NCBI RefSeq assembly: GCF_021018805.1
Contig: NC_086249.1
Coordinates: forward strand, 79,572,472-79,636,471
Direction: 5' to 3'
DNA from: Prinia subflava
Taxonomy: Eukaryota > Chordata > Aves > Passeriformes > Cisticolidae
Length of the DNA: 64,000 bases
Position 1 is the first letter of the stretch. Each line of letters begins with the position of its first letter. Below are positions 12,331 to 25,620 of the stretch, in pieces. The notes beneath the pieces are model-generated. The model saw nothing but the letters and a program-made list of their open reading frames with translations, did no database searches and was not told where the DNA came from. A program made the translations under genes and the position numbers.

Positions 12331-15300
12331 CATTCCCATCCTGGGAAGGAGACAGGAAGCGTATTACATTAAAGGTAAATTGATAAAATACTTGTCTGCT
12401 AGAGGAAGGGGAGGAGTGTCAAGAACATGTCAGTGTTCTCTAGAAAAAATTATTGTGAAGTCTTACTCCTTCTCTGACAACAACTGTGGAGGGTCATAAA
12501 AAAGTGGTTTAGGTTTCAGTGATCTGTAGCTTCATGCAGGGCATTTTCCTTGCTGGAAGGACGCCCTTTGTCTGTCTGTGAATGCCTGTGTGTGTACACA
12601 CTGGGGTGTGAATGCATGCTCTGCAGCAGAGGAAATGACTGGAAGTATCAGAAGTGAGTGGACATAGAGGGGATACTGGCACAGTCTCTGGGAAATCTAT
12701 TGTTATTACTTTCTTTGTTGCAGCTGACCAATGAGAAAACAACTAAAAAATCACTTCTTTGATGATGAAGTGTGCAGTTTGTAACACAGATGTCTTATGG
12801 TTTGTGTACTTCTGTAGATTAGACACATTCCATGTTAAAATTTGTTTTTCGTGCTGCTACACAAGAGGAGTGAAGAGGTAATTTATAGGTACAATTAAGA
12901 ATGCCATGTTTGGGGAATAAAGGGAAAGTATTTGTAACAGAAGCAAGCTTGACAATTGAGTGGCTCAGCTTCACTGTGATTCCTGAAAACAAGCTGAAGG
13001 CAGCAACCACAGCGTACTTTTAACCTTCACATCTGATCATCAGTTAATGTGTTTGTAAAGGCTCGGGTGCCCCACCTCCCCAGGCTGTATTTTACCAGCT
13101 CCTACTCCAGATAGCCTGAAGATCTGAGCCAGGTTTGCAGAAGACATTACAAACTCAGTGATGCAGTTGTAGCTGCAGTGCTCCAAGGGCACATGAGTCC
13201 CAACCCAGCCACAGCATCCCTACAGCTGGACTGATTAAAATGATCAGAAGTGACAGTTCACCACAATCCTGCAGGAAAATGCAGTGCTGCAGGCTGGGCA
13301 AGAGGATCTGGGGCACAGCAGCTTGCTCTGTGTATGCTGTTTGGAGGTATGTGGTTAAATCAGGCATGGGCTGCTCCCAAACTCTTTGAACTGAACTCTT
13401 GCTAAGGTCTTGGTTTCAGCTAAGCTGTATTCTTGGCCTCAAAAAAGTGTCTAATAAAGAAGACGGTTCTCTTTGTATTTTAAAGAATCTGTCTTGTTTA
13501 GGAAAGTTTTGGTCAGGTGGAAGAACACCATCCCTTAACAAGTGCAGAGAACAGTGATGGACAGATAATGTTTAAAAAAATTGGCATGCAGAGGTTTTGC
13601 ATATTTTACCATTGCAGTTTATTCACATGCATTCCTGTACACACGTAGAGTTTTAAGGTGACTGTAGAATGACCTGTGCTAGAGCATGAAAATTCAAAGG
13701 GAAACGTCTGTCATTAAAAAACAACAGGAAAAATCATTTATTTAGCACAGGCTTAAATACAGAAATGTTTGCGTGCTGGGTTTGGCTTGATTTACTATAG
13801 GGAAGACTTAATGATGTACAGAAGGGTTGTCTGTAAGAAACTGTGTGGGGTCTGCTGTTTGCTGGGGCTTCTCACATGAATGTTCATTTGGGTGTTGCAA
13901 CACACACTCTGTAATAAATCCACCACAGCATTTTTTAAAGGCCTCATACTCAATGTACTTTTTTTATGGTTTCATTCCCTGTGAATACTAATGCAGATAT
14001 TTAGAGATGAAAAGCTTTCCAATGACAGACAGATGGGATGCCTTTAAGGCTGTGTCAGTGGCCTCTGAAAATATTGATTGCCAAGTATGGTTACTGAGAA
14101 AAGATGCTGAAAACCTTTGGAACTGAACAGTTAACAGAGCGTGCATCCAACCTGGATTTTCAGTTCTAGGAAGGAAAAGCCCATGTGTCAGCCCTTCCCT
14201 GTGGCAGCCATTGACTCTGAGGGCTGGGTCTCAGTGTGGCTATGGGAAAATGCACATCTGTGTTCCTCTGCTTTGTGAGGGCTGTGCTTGCAGAGAGTGT
14301 TCTTACCACTCACCACACAGATTTCATCCTCAGCAAGAGGAGGAGTTTTCATTCTGGGTAGGAGGCACAAGCATAAGTCTTTAACTTTGGGGAGTAAATG
14401 GAATTTGTCAAGGCCTTGTAGAGTCACTCTTGTCTGTTGGTCTTTCTAATGTTACACCACTGCCCTTTGCCTCCTCTGCCTCTTACTTGCAACCTCTCTG
14501 CTCCTTGTAGTGCTGTCATCAGCCACCAACCTTTTCCAGGTATTGCCTGAAGCCACTGCAGAGCAATTGATGGGAAAACAATATTGGTTAGGTTGGAGGA
14601 AAGTTGGCTTCATCTGGCATTTTGTATAAATTTGGACAAATCCATTTTATAGGTGACCTGTAAATGTACAAACTCTACACTACCACCTGTCTTCTTCCTT
14701 CTCCATCCATCTGAAAAGGCTAGATGACATCACTCTAACTGCATGCATAATTCAGGTCCTCTGACATCCCTGTATAGTCATGTTTCAGGATCAAGAAGAG
14801 TACCTGTGACAGAGACTGTCTTTTGGCAAGGAGAAAAGAAAAAAACCTCTCCTTGATTAAGAAAGATCCACATAGTCCAAGACAATTCTTTAGAAGTTGT
14901 TCCAGTATTGTTAACAGCCATCTGATGTTTCCTCTTAGAAGTTAGACTCTGAGCCCATTACACATCCAATTAGGTTGAAAGTGCTTCAGGAGGGAGCCTG
15001 CTCCACTACTCACACATGCATTCTCCAGGCACAGAATTCAAATATCAGTAAGCAAAGTGCATATATTTCATAAGTGTAGTTGCTCTAGTCATAAATTCAA
15101 CCTCAGATCATTTGGGACAATTTGTTCCTAAATCTGCCTGTATAGTCAGGGAAGGGAATAGGAGGATACATTTTCCATCGTATTTGCTATTCAGAAAATG
15201 TGCTTAGATCTTTGATTAATATTCCTACTTTGTATTGCTTATTTGTTTATTTACATGTAAGAGTTCAGTCTTCTGTAATGAGAGCTTATTTTTAAATAAA

Positions 15301-15868
15301 AATATAGGATGTTTAAGTGGAGACTGGAGATGAATAGGAGAGAGACAGCTCGGATGAAATAATTAGAGTTGGAATTTGTTCATAATGAAACCAAAATGAA
15401 GGTATTCTGTCAGCCTTTGTTTTAATCTGCTCCTTTTTTAGCCTTGCTTGGAGCTGCCTGTGTGCTCCCAGGGAAATCAATCTATGCCTTGGGCAGTGGG
15501 ATCTCTCCATGGCTAGGGAAACTGATTGATTGTTTCGTATATTGAGACTGTAAGTTTGATGGGAATTCTATAGGAATAGTGACAGCAGTGGAGACTTGAG
15601 GGTTTTGGCTTCTTTACTAAAATACACCTTACACCATATGTTCTTTCTTATCAGATGAAAAGTCCTCTCTCCACTGTGTATTTCTTTCTGTTGTGTATTT
15701 CTCATCTCTTTTGTGCATTCCTCTCCTTACTATTCAACCATCTCAGTATGGATTGTTTTAAGTACAAAATAAAATTAGTAAGTCAAGTAAGATTAGTATT
15801 ATGCAAAAGCTTTTCCGTGGACATATTTAGTGGCTTTGTAATGATTCAGTGATTTGGTTGTATGTGGT

Positions 15869-15870
<2 letters not shown>

Positions 15871-15898
<28 letters not shown>
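15871..15898. repeat. Poly(T) tract, 28 bases
   Basis: An uninterrupted run of 28 T lies in intergenic DNA. On the minus strand it would read as a poly(A) tail, but the sequence to its right (15899 onward) was not recognised as a retrocopy. Confidence 0.95.
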
Positions 15899-15901
<3 letters not shown>

Positions 15902-15945
15902 GTAAAACAATTTCTCATGACATGGCCAACTCAAAACCCATGACT

Positions 15946-15978
15946 AAAATTTCATATGAAATTTTACCATGGGTAAAA
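15946..15978. repeat. Two adjacent inverted repeats
   Basis: Positions 15946-15965 form a perfect 20-bp palindrome centred on CATATG. Immediately after it, 15962-15978 forms a second hairpin with arms TTTTACC and GGTAAAA around a 3-base loop. The two share four bases. They lie 48 bp from the poly(T) tract. Confidence 0.85.
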
Positions 15979-16211
15979 GGTTGGCTTTACTAAACCCAAG
16001 GACAACTATTATATTTAAATGAGGAGAACCAGGACTTTTTTTATCCAGGTGCCTAAACTTTGCACAGCAGCAAGCTAGGCTCAGCCTCTGAAAGATGTGC
16101 TCCCATGATGGGTATGGTGTTCTTCAAAGTATGACTGATCTATCATTTTCTCTTAATTGAAAAGGACTAAGCAGCAGAAAGCTTCCTATCTGCTCCTATC
16201 TCCTCCCTGCT

Positions 16212-16365
16212 GTCCAGGGAAGCATTGGAGTCTCATCCCTGGAGGTTTCTAAAAGATGCATGGATCTGGCACATAGAGACATGGTTTAGTGGTGGACTTG
16301 ACAGTGCAAGGTTTGTTGTTGGACTCCGTGGCTTTAAGGTCTTTCCCTACTAAGTGTTTCTATGA
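16212..16365 (+). mobile_element. CR1 LINE 3' UTR tail, first of two
   Basis: The segment reads like the 3' end of a plus-strand CR1: a 'CCCTGGAGGTTTCTA'-like stretch, then a 'GTGGACTTGACAGTGC'-like stretch, ending near 'GTTTCTATGAT', which resembles the CR1 terminal octamer repeats. It is 5' truncated, as most CR1 insertions are, and quite diverged. Confidence 0.8.
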
Positions 16366-16404
16366 TATGGTGATCTTACCATCTCTGGTTAACAAGTGAT
16401 TATC

Positions 16405-16618
16405 AACTACTGAAATTCACAAAGAACTTCTTCACAGAAAGGGTAACAACATTGGAATGGACTCCCCGTGGAGATGGTGGAGTCACCATCCCTGGAAGTG
16501 TTCAAGAAACAACTGGACGTGACACTGCGTGCCATGGTTTAGTTGATCAGGTGGTGATTGGTCAATGGCTGGACTTGCTGATTTGGATGTCTTTTCCAAC
16601 CTAAATGATTCTGTGTGA
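16405..16618 (+). mobile_element. CR1 LINE 3' UTR tail, second of two
   Basis: The match to CR1 3' ends is clear: 'AACTTCTTCACAGAAAGGGT', 'TGGAATGGACTCCCCGTGG', 'GGTGGTGATTGGTCAATGG' and a terminal 'TTTTCCAACCTAAATGATTC'. It has the same orientation as the copy ending near 16365. It is a separate insertion of a different subfamily, because the two tails have different wording. Confidence 0.88.
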
Positions 16619-19600
16619 CTATCAATATCAAAGGTATATTGCTGTCCCTGAATCTACATTAATCAACATAAAAATTAAAAGTTTAAATTACCATCTTCAT
16701 GAAGATGTTTCTATTCCAGTTGTAACTTGAGTAAAAATAAACAATCTAACATCACTGTGTAGCCTCTCCCAGTCTATCATAGTCGTTGCTACACTTATGC
16801 CATTTCTGTAAGGTACAAGAAATCCCCAAAGGTTTGTCTGTGTTTACTCACTGTGTGTTTAAACCCTAACCTGGACTCACATGTGAGAGAAAGAGATTGG
16901 TGTCATCAGGGCACCAGGGCATTACCCAGATCTGGTCCTCCCCAATTCCAAGTACCATCCAGCCCATTTCCAGATACTTGCAGTCCATTTTAACAAATAA
17001 TTACTAGGTGAAAGTATCTTTTCATTGTAGCCGTTAGGTGGTAACATTACCTAATAACAAGGCAGTCACTGTCCTTCACTCAGGAACAGTGCTTCAGATC
17101 TGCCATGCAGGATGTGAAAACGTGTTAAACCATGACAACATACTTTAAAGCAAAAATCCCTGTGGTTCTCTTTAAAATAAAGAAGGAGTCAGACACAAAG
17201 ATTTATAATGGCAGATCTTGGAAGAGAAGGAGGTGAAAGAATTTTGTGTTGGTTTTGGTAGGTGATTGAATTGTTCATTCCAACTTGAAGAATTATGTCT
17301 TCAGAATTCCTCTCTCTGAAACTGATTAATTTCCAGATTAAAGCTGGTATCTGGTCTGACCCAGAAACTGAATAATCTGACCCAAACCATGGCTGTTTGC
17401 CTACGAGGGTATTTTTGATGGAAGGAAAAGAACGTGCTGGACATCGATGGCAGCATCTTAGTTCTTCTGTGCCATCCTCTGTGGCAGGAGTCCCAGGGCA
17501 AAAGAGCAATTATGCCACAACCTTGAGGAGTGAGCAGGGACTCCAGAGGCCTGTCTGTATTAAAAACTACAGGCACATTCTTCTGCTTGGTTGATGGAAT
17601 GCCAGCATGGGTTCAGGAGCTGTGCAGTCCTACTAGCATGAGGAGAGCTACTGAGCTGGGTCAGGCCCCATGTTGTGATTCAGGATCAGAGACCAGCCTT
17701 CCTTTCTGTTGCCCTCCAAACACAGGCCCAAGAGAGCAAAGAGGTGGGGATGAAATGCCCACCTTTCCAGCAGAGCCACATTTCTGTACAACAGTGTTTT
17801 GTGTTACCCAGGCATAGAGTGGGATTTAATCTTTCTGAGATAAATGGGATTCCATAGGGCTCTCGTGATTAAAAATGCATGTGTGCATGAATACTTGCAG
17901 GGTGGGTACCTAAATGATCACAACAGGCAAAAATCCTCCCCTCAAATTTCCATAGCCCACAGCCACCCACCCTTTGAAGTTGCTGGCATCCAGGGACAGC
18001 TGGGTGCAGTGGGGCTTCAGGGGGAAGATTAAAGATGTCACTATCTCTTACACAGCGGCAGGGCAGAGAGAGTACAGAGAGTGCATTCCCCTGGAAACAA
18101 ACTGAACTGTAAATCAGAGGGGTAATCCAACATCAGATGAGCAGAGGCACGGGCTTGTTCTCAGTGAGACTGGGAAGCACAGATATAAAGCAGAGCCAGC
18201 AAGAGCGGCCACAGAGCAGATCAAGAGAGGTGTAAGGTCATATGTGATAAAGTCAGGAAGACAAGTGAGGTTTCTGCTCTAATAACCTGAGAATCATGGT
18301 CCAAGCTGCCATGCACTGCATGTTACTAAGGCTCCCAAGGGCTCCTGTTTGACCCGAGGAGAGAGCAGCCCCTGCCCTCTGCTGCGGGTGACTCTGCCAT
18401 ATTTTGTATTTTGACTGTTTGGGCAGACGTTTTGCATCCCGTGGGCCTGCCTTGGGCAGGCTGACAGTGCTGCTGAAAACTGCAGCCCATGTGATTCCTA
18501 CCTGCCTGAGAGGGCAGGCAGGGGAAAGCAGGTTGTTTTGTTTATGCTGAGAATGCCTGGTATGCTCCAGGCAATGTTCCAGCTCCTCTGCTTTGAAACG
18601 TTTGCTTCACACTGAGCCAAGGGTGGCAGCAGCTCTTGGGATGTTCCCCTTTCCCTTCCCCATGAAAATGCACCCACTTTCTCCCATTTCAAATAAAACC
18701 TCCACATTTTGACAGCCCGTGCTCAGTAGGCTCGTGCTGTGTCCCTGCAGGTCTCTGAGGCTCCTGGCTGTGCAGGGTGCAGTGGAGATGCACAGGGCTT
18801 GTCCTACTGCCCCGGCTCTCCAGCATTCCTGCAGGCTCCTGGCACTGTGGGCACCGAGGCACAGGAAGGCAAGCCTTGGGTAGGCCTATTCCAGATTCAC
18901 CTGCCACTCTCTCAGGCTCTTTGCTCCTCAGAAGGCAAACCTGTTCTGCTAGTAAACTTCCCTGCACAGGCTGAAACCCACTCTGGAACATGCCCACATT
19001 TAACCCATGTCATCACTAAGGGGTCCTGCAGGGACCAGCCTGAGGCACTGCCAAAGCCTCAGATGCAAGGCAGGGGAAGGAAGAAATAAGGTGGGTTGGG
19101 ATTTGTGTGGAGTCAGATTGTCTCTATTTCTGCAGCCACCTGCTCTGGGGACTGTGCTTACCAAGCAGCAAGCTTCACCAAACCCGCTTGCTTGGGAGGC
19201 CTGAGGAGGGAAACAATGCTGTCATGATGAGGATTTGGTTGAGGGCCCAGGAAGACATGGCAACCAGAACGGAGCTGCTGGCATTACTGTTGGACACTCC
19301 TCAGGGAAGGGCTGGATCCCTGGGAACAGTGCTCACTGGTGACACAATGCAGCACAAAGTCAGACAGCTTTTTTATTATATGAATAACACACCCTGAGAA
19401 AGCCTGAAGTTTTGGGGAAAGAACAGAAATGTGTACAAACCATTAGGACAGCAATAACCTGTAGGAAAAGGGATGCTAAAACCAAATTGTTAAATTTAAG
19501 GTTTTTGAGACTGCATTTCCTAATCTTTGAGTGGTGCAATTTGTTGAGTGGGTCTGGGGGTTTTTTTTGTGCGTTCAGGGGTCCTTTATGAGAGTGTGTG

Positions 19601-21992
19601 TGCATTCTGGATATGAATAATAAAATAAGGCAATGAACATAAGCAAAAAATAGCTCAGAAATAAGAGTTCAAAAAAGTATTCTGAGGCATAAAAAATAAG
19701 TATCCCAAATTACAGCAGTAAAGGAAAGAATAATTTGAATGAAATCAGGCCATGCCAGAAGGACAGATATTAATGTACTACAGCCCCTCTCCATCTCCCT
19801 TCCTGTTAAATCTGACATGCAGACTTGCTATATGCTTCCAGGTTTATCCTAAAAGTGTGCTGGAGGCAGTGGAAGAGAAAAATGAGAAGGATTTCTTAGA
19901 GAGAATGTTTTTATCCCTCTGTGGAATGGAGGCAGCCATGATCTGATAATGTTGCTGAACTAATCTCCTTCTCACCGTGCTTATTACCAGAGCAGTAAGG
20001 TAAATTCTGCAGTGAGGGCAGCAAAGTACTGTCAGTCAGTGAAGGGAGGAGGATGGACAGACCAACAGACACCATTTCTTATCTGGCAGACTCAGACAGA
20101 AGCTGAGAAAAATATCAGCACTGGGCAAGCAGGAGAAAAAAATCCCAACAACTTTATTTTAAGCTATTTTCTATGGAAAATATGAGCTCCAATATTTATT
20201 ACTAAAATGAACTAAAGAAATAGTGTAACCAGTTGAGATGCAGTGGCTGAAATGTGTCCCAAACCAGGTGCTAAGGACAATGAGACTCACAGCTGACAAC
20301 AAATCAACTCTTCCTAAAGAAAAGTTGTTTGCCCTGAGACTTGGGGATGGTCCTGTCACTGTCAGGACCTCTCTGGGGCAGTGGAAAATAGTATGAAACT
20401 CAAAATATTTTAGAAAGAACTGACTGATTATTTAAATATTCTTCCTTCTGTTTGGAAGGAAAACACGACTCCTGCAGTTTTCTTGGAACAGGCTGCAGAA
20501 AAAGATTTGGAGTGCCAAGTGCCTCTACCCTAAGGCAAGCAACCTGGACAATATGGCTGGGAGATTTATAAAAGCCTTATTAGCAGAAAGTAATAATTTT
20601 CTGGGAGTTAGGAACACTGTTCAGTGCTGCCATGTTCTTGATCAAATGTTCTTAATCATTTTAGTAGATTGTTAAAATCTATACGGTGCTTATTTGCAAA
20701 AGACAAAGTGGCATCTCCTGCACTCCCTGGCCAACTTCCATCTTATCTATTTGCCTATTAACTTATGCTACTTTGAGCCTCGTTATTTTATCCTAAGTCT
20801 CATCATATTTGGTGGGGGGTTTTCTTGGAAATCCAACTTTGGGAATCTTGTGATTATATAAGCATTTAATCCACACTGTGTTTAAGAACTTTACTGTGTT
20901 GAAACAATTAAAATCACAAATCTTAATAAAGAAAGATGGAAAGAAATCAAAATCAGTCTTTTTAGTGTATTTTTTCTTGTGCTTGGAATTACTGAATATC
21001 CTTGAATAGCAATTACTGATTTTATTTCTTACACTTCAATGAACAAACCACAGTTCTCTCAACAGCTACTGTGATGAGAGGCAAAAGCAGAGGAGTCTCT
21101 GCTATTCAGAGATCTCTTTGTACAAAATTTTAGGTAAAATGTAGAATATTAATATTAATAATAATAGTAAAACACTTAAAAATTCAGGACGCTTTGAGCC
21201 AGAAACTCCCCGCCTCCCCATTTAGTTCATATCAGTTAAAGAGCCACACATGCCTACACCATTTCAGGCAGCTTAAGTTTAAACTGCTGGGCTTGAAACC
21301 AATACACATAAACTCAGAGATCACAGAGATGAAATAGGGTTGCCTGAGTAGTCACCAAACCTGCTGCAAGTTGAAGAGCTACTTTAAAATCTAGGGCCTT
21401 CTTTGCTTACTCTGAAAAACATACACTTAGTCCTGCAGGCTCCCAAGACAAAGCTGGCCAGGAGCAGACTCGGCTACCAGAATTTCTTCAGTGAGCTAGC
21501 TCCTTGGCTTGCTCCTGCCTGTATATTCTTGAAGTCATATTCAGAGTGGTTTCTATTGGATTGCTCCCAAATTTTTGCCTCAGGCGTGCAAGACTGAAGT
21601 CCTCAGTCTAACCCCATGCTGAGAAAGTAATGAACCCACCAGCTCCATCCTGCTATCCTGCTGCAGGCATCCCTCCAATTCACAGTCTTTGTTATGCTGA
21701 GAGGCTTGATGGAGTTTACACCATGCAGGAAAGGGGCCCTGCTCACTGCTCCTCTTTCCAGAGCTCTCTGGGGAACAGTCCTGCTGACAGCATTAATTAA
21801 CATCTTTCAATAAAGTTTCGGCGTCAGACCGTCACCAGTGGTGATGAAAGACATTTAACCAAATTACATCATTGGTGCAGACTTGCTTACCTAATGCCCT
21901 TGAGGATGCTGCCCAACCACACCAGCAGAGAGCTTCCAGCACTGGTGCCAATGGCAAATCAAGCCCTAAACCAAGCTTTAAACGCCTCCGAA
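16619..21992. other. Intergenic region without a recognisable gene
   Basis: Nothing was recognised as coding, RNA gene or transposon in this stretch. It contains AT-rich and mixed sequence with short open frames on both strands that show no family resemblance. Confidence 0.5.
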
Positions 21993-24400
21993 CACAGAAT
22001 CACAGAGAATCACACAGAATCACTAGGTTGGAAGAGGCCTTCAGGATCATCAAGCCCAACCCCTGCCCTAACTCCTCAAGGAAGCCATGGCATCGAGTGC
22101 CACATTCAGTCTTTTTTTAAACACATCCAAGGATGGTGACTCCACCACCTCTCTGGGCAGACCATTCCAGTACTTTATCACTCTTTCTGTAAAAAACTTT
22201 TTCCTAATATCCAACCTATATTTCCCTTGATGCAGCTGGAGACCGGGTCCTCTCATTCTGTCAGTTGCTGCTTGGAGAAAGAGACCAACCCCCACCTGAC
22301 TACAGACACCCTTCAGGGAGTTGTAGAAGGTGATAAGGTCACCTCTGAGTCTCCTTTTCTCCAGGCTAAACAACCCAGGCTCCCTCAGCTGTTCCTCACA
22401 GGGTTTGTGCTCCCAGCCCCTCTCCAGCCCCGTTGCCTCCTCTGGATGTGCTCAAGCATCTCAATGCCCTTCCTAAACTGAGGGGCCAGAACTGGACACA
22501 GCACTCGAGGTGTGGCCTCACCAGTGCCCAGGACAGGGGAAGAATGACCTCCCTGCTCCTGCTGGCCACACCATTCCTGATCCAGGCCAGGATGCCCTTG
22601 GGTTCCTTGGCCACCAGGGCACATTGCTGGCTCATATTCAGCTGCTGTCACCAGTACCTCCAGGTCCCTTTCTGCCTGGGCACACCATCCCCAGTGTATA
22701 ATGTTGCAGGGGGGAGTTGTGACCAAAGCGCAGGACTCAGCACTTGGACTTACTAAACTTCATCTTATTGGACTCTGCCCATCCATCCAGCTCTTCCAGG
22801 TCTCTCTGCAGAGCCCTCCCACCTTCCAACAGATCTACACATGCTCCCAGCTTAGTGTCATCTGCAAATTTACCAATGAAAGACTCACCCCCCTCATCCA
22901 TCAGTGAAGATATTGAATAAAACAGGCCCCAGAACAGACCCCTGAGGGACACCACTGGTGTCTGGCTGCCAGCTGGATGTAATACCGTTCACCACCCCTC
23001 TCTGGGCCCGGCCATGCAGCCAGTTCTTAACCCAGCACAGAGAGCTCCTGTCCAAGCCATGGGCTGCCAGCTTTTCCAGGAGTGTGCTATGGGAGACAGG
23101 GTCAAAGGCCTTGCTGAAGTCCAAATAGACAACATTCACAGCCTTTCCTGCATCCACCAGGAGGGTCACCTGCTCATCAAAGGAGACCAGGCTGGTCAAA
23201 CACAACCTACCCCTCCTAAACCCACGCTGGCTGGGTCTGATACCCTGCTTATCTTGTAAGTGCTGCATAATGACACTCAATTTAAACTGTTCCATTACCT
23301 TACCGGGTACTGAGGTCACACTAACTGGCCTATAATTACCAGGATCCTCCTTCCCATCCTTTTTGTGAATGGCTGTCACATTGGCCACCTTCTAGTCACC
23401 GGGAACCTCACCAGTGAGCCAGGACTCATCGTTGGTAAACGATGGAGAGCAGCTTTGCAGCTCATCTGCCAGCTCCCTCATCACCCTGGGATGGATCCCC
23501 TCTGGGCCCATAGATCTATGGACATTCAAGTGGCTCAGCAGTTCTCTGACTGCCTCCTCCTGGATAACAGGGGGACCATTCTGCTCCCTGACACCATCTG
23601 TCAGCCCAGGAGGACAGGTGTGCTGAGGACAAGCCACCTTCCCACTGAAGACTGAGGCAAAGAAGGCGTTAAGCACCTCCACCTTCTCCTCATCTGCAAT
23701 TACTAAGTTGCCTCCCACATTCAGTAGAGAACAAAGGTTGGTCTTACACTTCCTTTTGCTGTTAATATATTTGTAAAAACATTTTTTATTATCCTTCACA
23801 AAAGTTGCCAAAATAAGTTCTAACTGAGTTTTGCCCTCTCTAATTTTTTGCCTGCATGCCCTAGTAACCCCCTTAAATATTTCCTGATCCATCCTCTTTT
23901 TATTCTTAAGTTCCTTCAAAACCTCATTGCCCATCCATGCTGGACATTTGCCTCGTCACTCATCTTTCAGCACACAGGGACAGTCTGTTCCTGTGCCCTC
24001 AAGATCCCTGTTTTGAGAGTCTTTCCTGGAGTCCTTTGTTTCTAAGGGCTGCTTCCCAAAGAACTCTCTGAATAAGTCTCCTAAATAGGCCAAAGTCTGC
24101 CCTCTGAAAGGCCAGTGTAAAAGTCTTATTGATGTTCCTCCTGATTTCACAAAATATTGATAGCTCTATAATTTCATGATCATTGTGCCCCAAGTGGCCT
24201 CCAACCACCACATCTCCCACCAGCCCATCTCTAATTGCAAACAGCAGGTCTAGCAGACTCTCTCCCCCTCACTCACCAGCTGTGACAAAATGTTGTCCTC
24301 CAGACACCCTAAGAACCTCCTGGACTGCCTCTTTTCTGCTGTATTAAGTTCCCTGCACATGTCTGGCAGGTTAAAGTCACCTATAAGAACAAGAGCTGAT
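21993..24400 (-). mobile_element. CR1 LINE, 5'-truncated, with recognisable endonuclease end, reverse transcriptase and 3' UTR
   Basis: This is the best preserved retrotransposon in the window, about 2.4 kb long. On the minus strand it begins inside the endonuclease near 24400 (LVLIGDFNLPDMC, then RRFLGCLEDNILSQLVSE). It continues through the linker at 23934-23392 (VHRSMGPEGIHPRVMREL). The reverse transcriptase at 23388-22894 shows [26 protein letters not shown] and [16 protein letters not shown]. The catalytic FADDTKLG motif follows in a second frame near 22880. The maturation and 3' UTR part runs down to 21993, where 'AGAATCAC'-type terminal repeats end the element. At least three frame changes break the ORF, so it is not autonomous. 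There is no ORF1 or 5' UTR, as is usual for CR1. The RT is relatively intact, suggesting it is younger than the copies at 1-1650 and 42190-43260. Confidence 0.95.
22894..23388 (-). pseudogene. CR1 reverse transcriptase fragment (palm/fingers), frame-broken
   Basis: This 164-codon open stretch encodes the first part of the CR1 ORF2 reverse transcriptase. It includes the [17 protein letters not shown] start, the QRGFRRGR stretch, the first catalytic-region motif LDFSKAFD and the [10 protein letters not shown] motif. It terminates soon after FNIF. The rest of the domain, with the FADD catalytic pair, continues in a different frame at 22955-22737. It is a remnant of the retrotransposon, not a host gene. 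Confidence 0.9.
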
Positions 24401-25620
24401 GATCCGGGTGATGATGAAGAAAGGGAGGTTTTAAAGAAAGCAGTGTCATGGCTGATGGAGAGATCCCAGGGAAATGCTGCAGTATTCCAGCTGTACACAC
24501 AGCAACTGTGTTTTTTCATGGTAAATAACAGAAAGGAGTACTGCAGACATGTCAGTAAGCTTGGATATTTACTCAAGGATAAATACTTGGAATAACAATA
24601 CAGTAGTTGCAAGCTCAGCAGAAAAATGTGTCTTACTACAATACTAGGGCAACATTGCCTTAACTCCTTAAAGCAACCTGAAAAGAAATAGAGATTGCTA
24701 CTGGGAAAACATCAGTCACCTTTGACCACTGCCTTTGAAAAGAAGTGCTGTTATGCTTTTTTTACTTTATGTCAAAAACTTCTGTCCCCTGAACTGAGAA
24801 AGTGACTTCTTGAAGACACAACACTCAGTTTAAACCTGAGTGTTATAGTCTTCTGTCAATCATTTTTTCATCACTAGAGCAATGAATTTCTATGATAACC
24901 TTGTACTTGAGTCAATCCCTTCTCTGAGTTTCACAAGATTGCATTTTATCCCACCAGTTTCTTGAGTCATCATGATGTATCTGGTATCCAGAAGAGGTTC
25001 TGAGTTTTGTATTTCCTTGGCTTAGAGGCACAAAGCACCTGAAGTTCTGCAGGGCCCCAACTCCCACACAAGGCTTGTTACAAACCAATCAGCTGAACAA
25101 AACACCCTTTGCCATTACCAGTATAGCAGTAAACCATGAATATTCATGAGCTATTGCCCTGGTTTTATAAATTAACTCCATCGCAGATTTTCCATGTAGT
25201 CTTGCATATGTGCTCTTCTCTTCTGTCCTTTCTAGCTGTATTCTGCAAATAACTATCCCCAAAGCTCTGGTGGTTTTAGCAAACAGGCTGTCAGTGTTGA
25301 CCTGATGAAAGAGTGCATTGATTCAGGAGAAGGGCGTTTGCTCCAACACACGGTGTTGTGTGCTGACACGTGAAGCACGGGGCTACAGGGAAAAACCACT
25401 CGGACACAGTGACAGAAAAGATGAGCAAGTTCTGGTTCACATTTGTGTGGGAGTTGAGCAGGGACCCCAGACTCCTGTGGAAGTGCTTCCATCACAGCAT
25501 CAGGAAGGTGCTGCTCCCTCCTGCTCTCTCTCTGTGGGAAGATGTGGATCCTGCAGAGAGCAAGAGGCACTTTGGGTGGAGCTCTTGATCGACTTTGACA
25601 CTGTCACTTGGGCTGGGATA
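24401..25620. other. Intergenic spacer between two CR1 copies
   Basis: No exon, RNA gene or repeat was recognised. The sequence is of mixed composition with no long supported open frame. Confidence 0.5.

Larger units (their letters stand above)
1650..16210. other. Intergenic region without a recognisable gene
   Basis: No exon of a known family, RNA gene or long supported ORF was recognised here. The open frames are short, lack homology I can recognise and overlap one another on both strands. The longest (7127-7642 on the minus strand) is discussed among the rejected items. The notable contents are a 49-bp tandem duplication (4805-4902), a CpG-dense pocket (about 11930-12330) and a poly-T/palindrome cluster (15871-15978). 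In human, the neighbouring gene on this side of ECRG4 is NCK2, at some distance, so a long gene-poor spacer is expected. Confidence 0.6.

Noticed and set aside
22187..22756. Plus-strand open frames over the CR1 3' region
   Set aside because: They are antisense readings of the retrotransposon.
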